Of a stretch of 64,000 nucleotides of DNA, positions 60,784 through 64,000 are shown piece by piece. The notes under the pieces are model-generated. The model was given only the letters and a program-made list of their open reading frames with translations, was not told where the DNA came from and ran no database searches. The stretch is from Falsiroseomonas sp051433165 (GTDB taxonomy: Bacteria > Pseudomonadota > Alphaproteobacteria > Acetobacterales > Acetobacteraceae): the NCBI RefSeq assembly GCF_051433165.1, contig NZ_JBHMFS010000001.1, forward strand, positions 434,001-498,000, written 5' to 3'. The translations under genes were made by a program, and so were the position numbers. The stretch's first letter is position 1. Every line of letters begins with the position of its first letter.

Positions 60784-61630
60784 ACCCGCCGTGCTGAAGG
60801 CCGCGCTCGGCCGCTACCCCGGCACGGCGCGGCTGCTGGAGGGTGAAATCCCCTCCAGCCTGCTGCGCCTGGACTTCGAGAAGGTGGCGCCGATCAGCAA
60901 GGCCTTCGCGCCGATGGTGCGGGAGGGTCGCTTCCAGGTCAGCGAGATGGCGATCGCCACCTTCCTGATGGCCCGCGCCTACGGCAAGCCGCTGGTGCTG
61001 CTGCCCGTCGTGCTGGTGGAACGCGCCCAGGAAGCGGCCATGCTCTGCCGCAGGGATGGGCCGATCCAGGGTCCGGCCGACCTCGCCGGTGCGCGCATCG
61101 CCGTGCGCGCCTACAGCCAGACCACGGGCATGTGGCTGCGCGGCAGCCTGGCGGAAAGCTACGGCGTCAAGGCGGACCGGCAGCGCTGGACCACCTTCGA
61201 GGATGCCCATGTCACTGAATTCCACGACCCGCCCTGGGTGACCCGCGCGCAGAAGGGCCAGGAATTGCTGGCCATGCTGCAAACCGGGGAGGTGGACGCG
61301 GCGATCTTCGGCAATGACATGCCGGACGCGCCAGACCTTCGCCCGGTCTTCCCGGACGCGCAGGCCGCCGGCGCCGCTTTTCGCGCGCGTCACGGCTTCC
61401 TGCCGCTGAACCACCTGGTGGTGGTGCGCGGCGACGTGGCAGCGGAACGGCCGGATTTGGTGGTTGAGCTGCTGCGTATGCTCCGCGAGTCCGGCGCCGC
61501 GGTCCGCAGCCAAGATGAATTACGCCCGGCCATCGCCCTGGCGATCGACTATTGCGCCGAGCAGGGCCTGCTGCCGCACCGCTTCACGCCGGAGGAAGCC
61601 TGGGCCGGCCTCCCCGACGCGGTGCCGTAA
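60776..61630 (+). CDS. 4,5-dihydroxyphthalate decarboxylase-like / NMT1-type protein
   Basis: A 284-residue protein. The region VREGRFQVSEMAIATFLMAR and the later LAGARIAVRAYSQTTGMWLR match the dihydroxyphthalate decarboxylase (Pht5) family, which shares the fold of periplasmic binding proteins. No signal peptide, so it is cytosolic. Start is GTG 60776, overlapping the aldolase stop by 8 bases. Real Pht5 enzymes are longer (about 330 residues), so the activity is unproven; a small-molecule-binding role is the alternative. It is followed by a strong hairpin. Confidence 0.75.
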   Translation: MTEPAVLKAALGRYPGTARLLEGEIPSSLLRLDFEKVAPISKAFAPMVREGRFQVSEMAIATFLMARAYGKPLVLLPVVLVERAQEAAMLCRRDGPIQGPADLAGARIAVRAYSQTTGMWLRGSLAESYGVKADRQRWTTFEDAHVTEFHDPPWVTRAQKGQELLAMLQTGEVDAAIFGNDMPDAPDLRPVFPDAQAAGAAFRARHGFLPLNHLVVVRGDVAAERPDLVVELLRMLRESGAAVRSQDELRPAIALAIDYCAEQGLLPHRFTPEEAWAGLPDAVP

Positions 61631-61633
61631 GCG

Positions 61634-61668
61634 GCGCCGGCCGAGGTCACGCGACCTCGGCCGGGCGC
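61634..61668. terminator. Strong bidirectional hairpin
   Basis: A perfect stem with arms GGCCGAGGTC (61639-61648) and GACCTCGGCC (61653-61662) and loop ACGC extends outward through GCGCC and GGGCGC with one bulged G, giving about 15 pairs. It fills the gap between the convergent decarboxylase-like gene and the cytochrome gene and probably ends transcription from both. There is no T-run. Confidence 0.65.
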
Positions 61669-61672
61669 TGCA

Positions 61673-62062
61673 TCAGTTCGCCTTCAGATAGGCGATGACG
61701 TCCGTGATCTGCTGCGGGTTGCGCAGGCCGGCAAAGGACATGCTGCCACGCGGCACCAACGCCTTCGGATCGGCGAGATAGGCGCGTAGGTTCTCCTCCG
61801 TCCAGCTCTTGCCCGGGCTCCACTCCCGCATCGCGGCGGAATAGCGGAAGCCCTCGATCGAGCCGGCGGCACGCCCCACCACCCCATGCAGGTTCGGACC
61901 GACGCCGTTGCGCCCGCCTTCATTGATCGTGTGGCAGGCGCGGCACTGGTTGAAGACGCGCTGGCCGGCCGCGGCGTCGCCCTCCTGCGCCATCGCCGCG
62001 AACGGGGCGAGGGCAAAGGCCGCCGTGAGGGCCATCGCGGGGATCATTGTCAGACGTCGCAT
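61673..62062 (-). CDS. Soluble class I c-type cytochrome
   Basis: A 129-residue precursor. The signal peptide is MRRLTMIPAMALTAAFALAP with cleavage near AMAQ. The haem site is CRACHTI near residue 45, and the sixth-ligand Met is in PRGSMSFAGL. The mature protein (about 105 residues) resembles mitochondrial-type cytochrome c or c2, a periplasmic electron carrier to a photosynthetic reaction centre, oxidase or dehydrogenase. ATG 62062 has AAAGGAGG 9 bases upstream; two other ATGs are close. It lies next to the carotenoid genes, which fits a role in photosynthetic electron transfer (inference). Confidence 0.88.
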   Translation of the reverse strand: MRRLTMIPAMALTAAFALAPFAAMAQEGDAAAGQRVFNQCRACHTINEGGRNGVGPNLHGVVGRAAGSIEGFRYSAAMREWSPGKSWTEENLRAYLADPKALVPRGSMSFAGLRNPQQITDVIAYLKAN

Positions 62063-62250
62063 CCGTAGCATCCTCCTTTGGTAATTTCTCGCGGCCCAAA
62101 CGCGGCAGCCGCGCCCTGGGTTCTTGGCGAAAACGCGTGTCCCGGCAAGACTGCCGGCAACCCGCCGCCCTCGACTTGGCGGCAGCCTCAGGCAGCGCAA
62201 GGCTTTTGCGATATGAAACCTCGGTCACGCAAGGCTTCGGGGATGCAACG

Positions 62251-62520
62251 ATGATGGCCGATTTCTTCGCCTCCGGCCATGTCGCCGACCTGGTGCTGGC
62301 GGTCCTGGTTGTGGAGGCGGTGCTGCTGTTCGCCTGGCACCGCCGCACCGGGCGCGGCCTGGCGCCGCTGGCGCTCGCCGGGCTGGTGCTGCCCGGGGTG
62401 GCGCTGGTGCTGGCGCTGCGGGCGGCGCTGGTGGGCGCCGGCTGGGGGCTGGTGGCGGCCGCCCTGGTCGCCGCGCTGGCGGCCCATCTGTTCGACCTGG
62501 CGGTGCGGCTGCGGCGTTAG
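62251..62520 (+). CDS. Small membrane protein (89 residues), unrecognised
   Basis: A short protein with about three hydrophobic helices (HVADLVLAVLVVEAVLLFAW, LAPLALAGLVLPGVALVLAL and LVAAALVAALAAHLFDLAV) and a basic C-terminus. Two ATGs in a row open it, with a G-rich stretch upstream. It ends one base before the stop of the convergent crtC gene. No family is recognised; length, helices and clean start support a real gene. Confidence 0.65.
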   Translation: MMADFFASGHVADLVLAVLVVEAVLLFAWHRRTGRGLAPLALAGLVLPGVALVLALRAALVGAGWGLVAAALVAALAAHLFDLAVRLRR

Positions 62521-62521
62521 G

Positions 62522-63460
62522 TCAGCCGAAGGGGCGCGGCACCCGGAAGGGCAGCATGGCGTACATGCTGGGGGAGGCGAAGCGGTCGAGCGACAGGCTT
62601 TCATGGATCGCCGTCGCATCCTGCCCCAGCAGCCGCGTCTGGATTTCGGAGCGGGAGTAGAAGGGCGCATCCACCAGGGTCTGCGTCACCCGCGCCGCGC
62701 CGCCTTCCGCCCGGGTCGGCCGGGCAATGCGCCACAGCGTCTTGGGCAGGCTGACCTGCGGCGGCGGCTCGAAATTCGTCACGCTGCCATCGCGCGCCAC
62801 TTGCAGCGCCAGGGCCTGGTCCGTGCCGTCCCGCCGCTGCGTATTGTACAGGATGGCGGTGGCGTCGGGCATCGGCGCCCGGCACCAATCCCAGCCGACG
62901 AAATCCTGCTCCAGCGGCGCGCTGCCCCAATTGGTGTCGAAATAGGCCGGGCCGGACCAGCGCAGATCCGGGCTTTCCAGCGCCACCTCCACCGAGGACC
63001 GCGCCGCGATCGGGTGCCAGTGGTGGCGACCGTGGGAATCCAGCTGGAAGGCGCGGGTGGACACCGCCTCCGGCCGCAGCACCACGGTGCCGCGCAGCCG
63101 GCTGGGGAAGGGGGCCGTCACTTCCTCGATCCGCACCGTCAGGGCGTTGCCGTCCCAATGCAGGGCGCTCGGGCCGATCTGCAGGAAATCCGTGCCGCGC
63201 CGCAGGGCGGCTTTGCGGCGGTCGGTCATCGCCCAGCGCTTCGGCGCGCCATACAGCGCCACATGCAGGCAGCAATGATTTTCGGGGTCCGCCGCCGCGC
63301 CGCCGCGCTTGGCCAGGCTGTACCAGGGGGAAAAGACGGTGCCGATGAAGGCGATGATGCTCAGCCCGTGCCGGCCATCCGCGCTCAGCGCATCCAGGTA
63401 CCACCACCCATAGCCGCGCGGCGGCGCGGGCCGGTCGAATTCCCAGCCAGTCTTGGTCAT
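62522..63460 (-). CDS. crtC: Hydroxyneurosporene synthase / carotenoid 1,2-hydratase (CrtC)
   Basis: A 312-residue protein that matches CrtC over its length. It has GYGWWYLDALSADGRHGLSI followed by IAFIGTVFSPWYSLA, CLHVALYGAPKRWAMTDR near residue 70, and AYFDTNWGSAPLEQDFVGWD, the region carrying the conserved acidic residues, near residue 175. The enzyme hydrates the terminal double bond of neurosporene or lycopene in the spheroidene/spirilloxanthin pathway. Its ATG overlaps the crtD stop (ATGA), so both are made from one mRNA. Confidence 0.93.
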   Translation of the reverse strand: MTKTGWEFDRPAPPRGYGWWYLDALSADGRHGLSIIAFIGTVFSPWYSLAKRGGAAADPENHCCLHVALYGAPKRWAMTDRRKAALRRGTDFLQIGPSALHWDGNALTVRIEEVTAPFPSRLRGTVVLRPEAVSTRAFQLDSHGRHHWHPIAARSSVEVALESPDLRWSGPAYFDTNWGSAPLEQDFVGWDWCRAPMPDATAILYNTQRRDGTDQALALQVARDGSVTNFEPPPQVSLPKTLWRIARPTRAEGGAARVTQTLVDAPFYSRSEIQTRLLGQDATAIHESLSLDRFASPSMYAMLPFRVPRPFG

Positions 63461-64000
63461 GTTCTCTCCCCGATCACCGCCGCCGCGGCCAATTGGCCGG
63501 AAAGCGCCGCCATGGCCAGCCCGGCCCCCGGATGGGTGGTGCCGCCGGCAAGAATCAGCCCGGGCAGCGCGGTGCGCGCCGCCGGGCGGCTGAAAATGGA
63601 TTGCCAGCCATGCACCGCCTGGCCGTAGATCGCCCCGCCGCTGCCGGGAGCATCGCGTTCATGGTTCTTCGGCGTCACCGCCAGCACCGCATCCCGCCGC
63701 AGCCGCACCCCGGCCCGTTCCATCGCCGCCAGGCTGGCGGCCTCCACCGGGCCGGCGGGCATATCCCGCGTATCGGCACGCGGCGGGGCCGGGACCAGCA
63801 TCATCAGTGGCTCCGTGCCCTCCGGCGCCGGGGCGGGGGCCAGCCGCTGCTGCGCCCACAGCGTCACGGTCGGCGCCTCCGGCATGCGACCACGGGCGAG
63901 GGCGGCGTATTCAGCCGTGGGGTCGGCCGGGTGAAACACCGCCTGGCGCGGCAGGTCCAACCCCTCCGCCCGCCCTTCCATCGCCCAGCCGAAGGCGGAG
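63457..64000 (-). CDS. crtD: Hydroxyneurosporene/methoxyneurosporene desaturase (CrtD), 3' part
   Basis: The last 180 codons of a phytoene-desaturase-type oxidoreductase; the 5' end runs off the window at 64000. The C-terminal FAD-binding signature GGTTHPGAGLAMAALSG and the preceding HGWQSIFSRPAARTALPGLI are typical. Its stop-start overlap with crtC identifies it as CrtD rather than CrtI. It introduces the 3,4 double bond in hydroxylated carotenoids. Its presence predicts that other photosynthesis genes lie just beyond the right edge. Confidence 0.87.
   Translation of the reverse strand, partial: SAFGWAMEGRAEGLDLPRQAVFHPADPTAEYAALARGRMPEAPTVTLWAQQRLAPAPAPEGTEPLMMLVPAPPRADTRDMPAGPVEAASLAAMERAGVRLRRDAVLAVTPKNHERDAPGSGGAIYGQAVHGWQSIFSRPAARTALPGLILAGGTTHPGAGLAMAALSGQLAAAAVIGERT

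Overview
This window is uniformly GC-rich DNA packed with genes. Short intergenic gaps, many ATGA/GTGA stop-start overlaps and strong GGAGG-type ribosome sites suggest an alphaproteobacterium. Three things point to a Roseomonas-like member of the Acetobacteraceae able to make photosynthetic carotenoids: crtC and crtD at the right edge, several solitary Bug-type (tripartite tricarboxylate) solute receptors, and many catabolic CoA, amidohydrolase and HyuA/HyuB modules. The family-level placement is an inference from gene content. I see no insertion sequence, prophage, CRISPR array or rRNA. There is one tRNA gene.

Left part (1-10.3 kb). A partial CHAT-domain protease-like gene converges on an isopropylmalate/tartrate dehydrogenase-like gene. 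An arylformamidase-like hydrolase, a VOC protein and a small frameshifted Tat-signal gene follow. Next comes a compact five-gene cluster (5030-10245): two unrecognised proteins (one membrane-anchored), a DyP-type peroxidase, a cytochrome P450 with an unusual I-helix, and a carboxymuconolactone-decarboxylase-like protein. This is the least explained module and the best candidate for an undescribed system.

10.3-29.8 kb. Two HyuA/HyuB pairs (hydantoinase/oxoprolinase family) flank a complete Dpp/Opp-type peptide ABC transporter, with an SDR and two family 5 binding proteins. A complete YehZYXW-type osmoprotectant ABC importer follows.

29.7-40.2 kb, mostly minus strand. This holds an MFS carrier, an NMT1-like binding protein, a Bug receptor, a divergent gamma-glutamyltransferase, and a GntR-headed seven-gene run (TIM-barrel isomerase, enolase-superfamily enzyme, Bug receptor, GAF protein, ketopantoate-reductase-like enzyme, small protein). 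It looks like sugar-acid or hydroxy-acid catabolism.

40.2-49.6 kb, plus strand. A short leader ORF is stop-start coupled to a CoA-transferase. Then come an enoyl-CoA hydratase, two tandem duplicated iron-type binding proteins, a double permease and an ATPase, followed by an MFS carrier and a sterol-desaturase-family hydroxylase. The gap after them holds three consecutive hairpins.

49.6-61.6 kb. A four-gene operon (Bug receptor, MaoC-type hydratase, CoA-transferase, CitE-type lyase) has the enzyme set expected for uptake and cleavage of mesaconate-, itaconate- or citramalate-like acids. A divergent IclR regulator with a palindromic candidate operator controls it. Then come a LigI-like lactonase with its own Bug receptor, tRNA-Arg(CCG), a cytosine-deaminase-like amidohydrolase, a questin-oxidase-like protein, and an operon of Bug receptor, class II aldolase and dihydroxyphthalate-decarboxylase-like protein.

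Right edge (61.6-64 kb). A c-type cytochrome, a small membrane protein, and the crtD-crtC pair of the spheroidene/spirilloxanthin carotenoid pathway are probably one end of a photosynthesis gene cluster continuing beyond the window.
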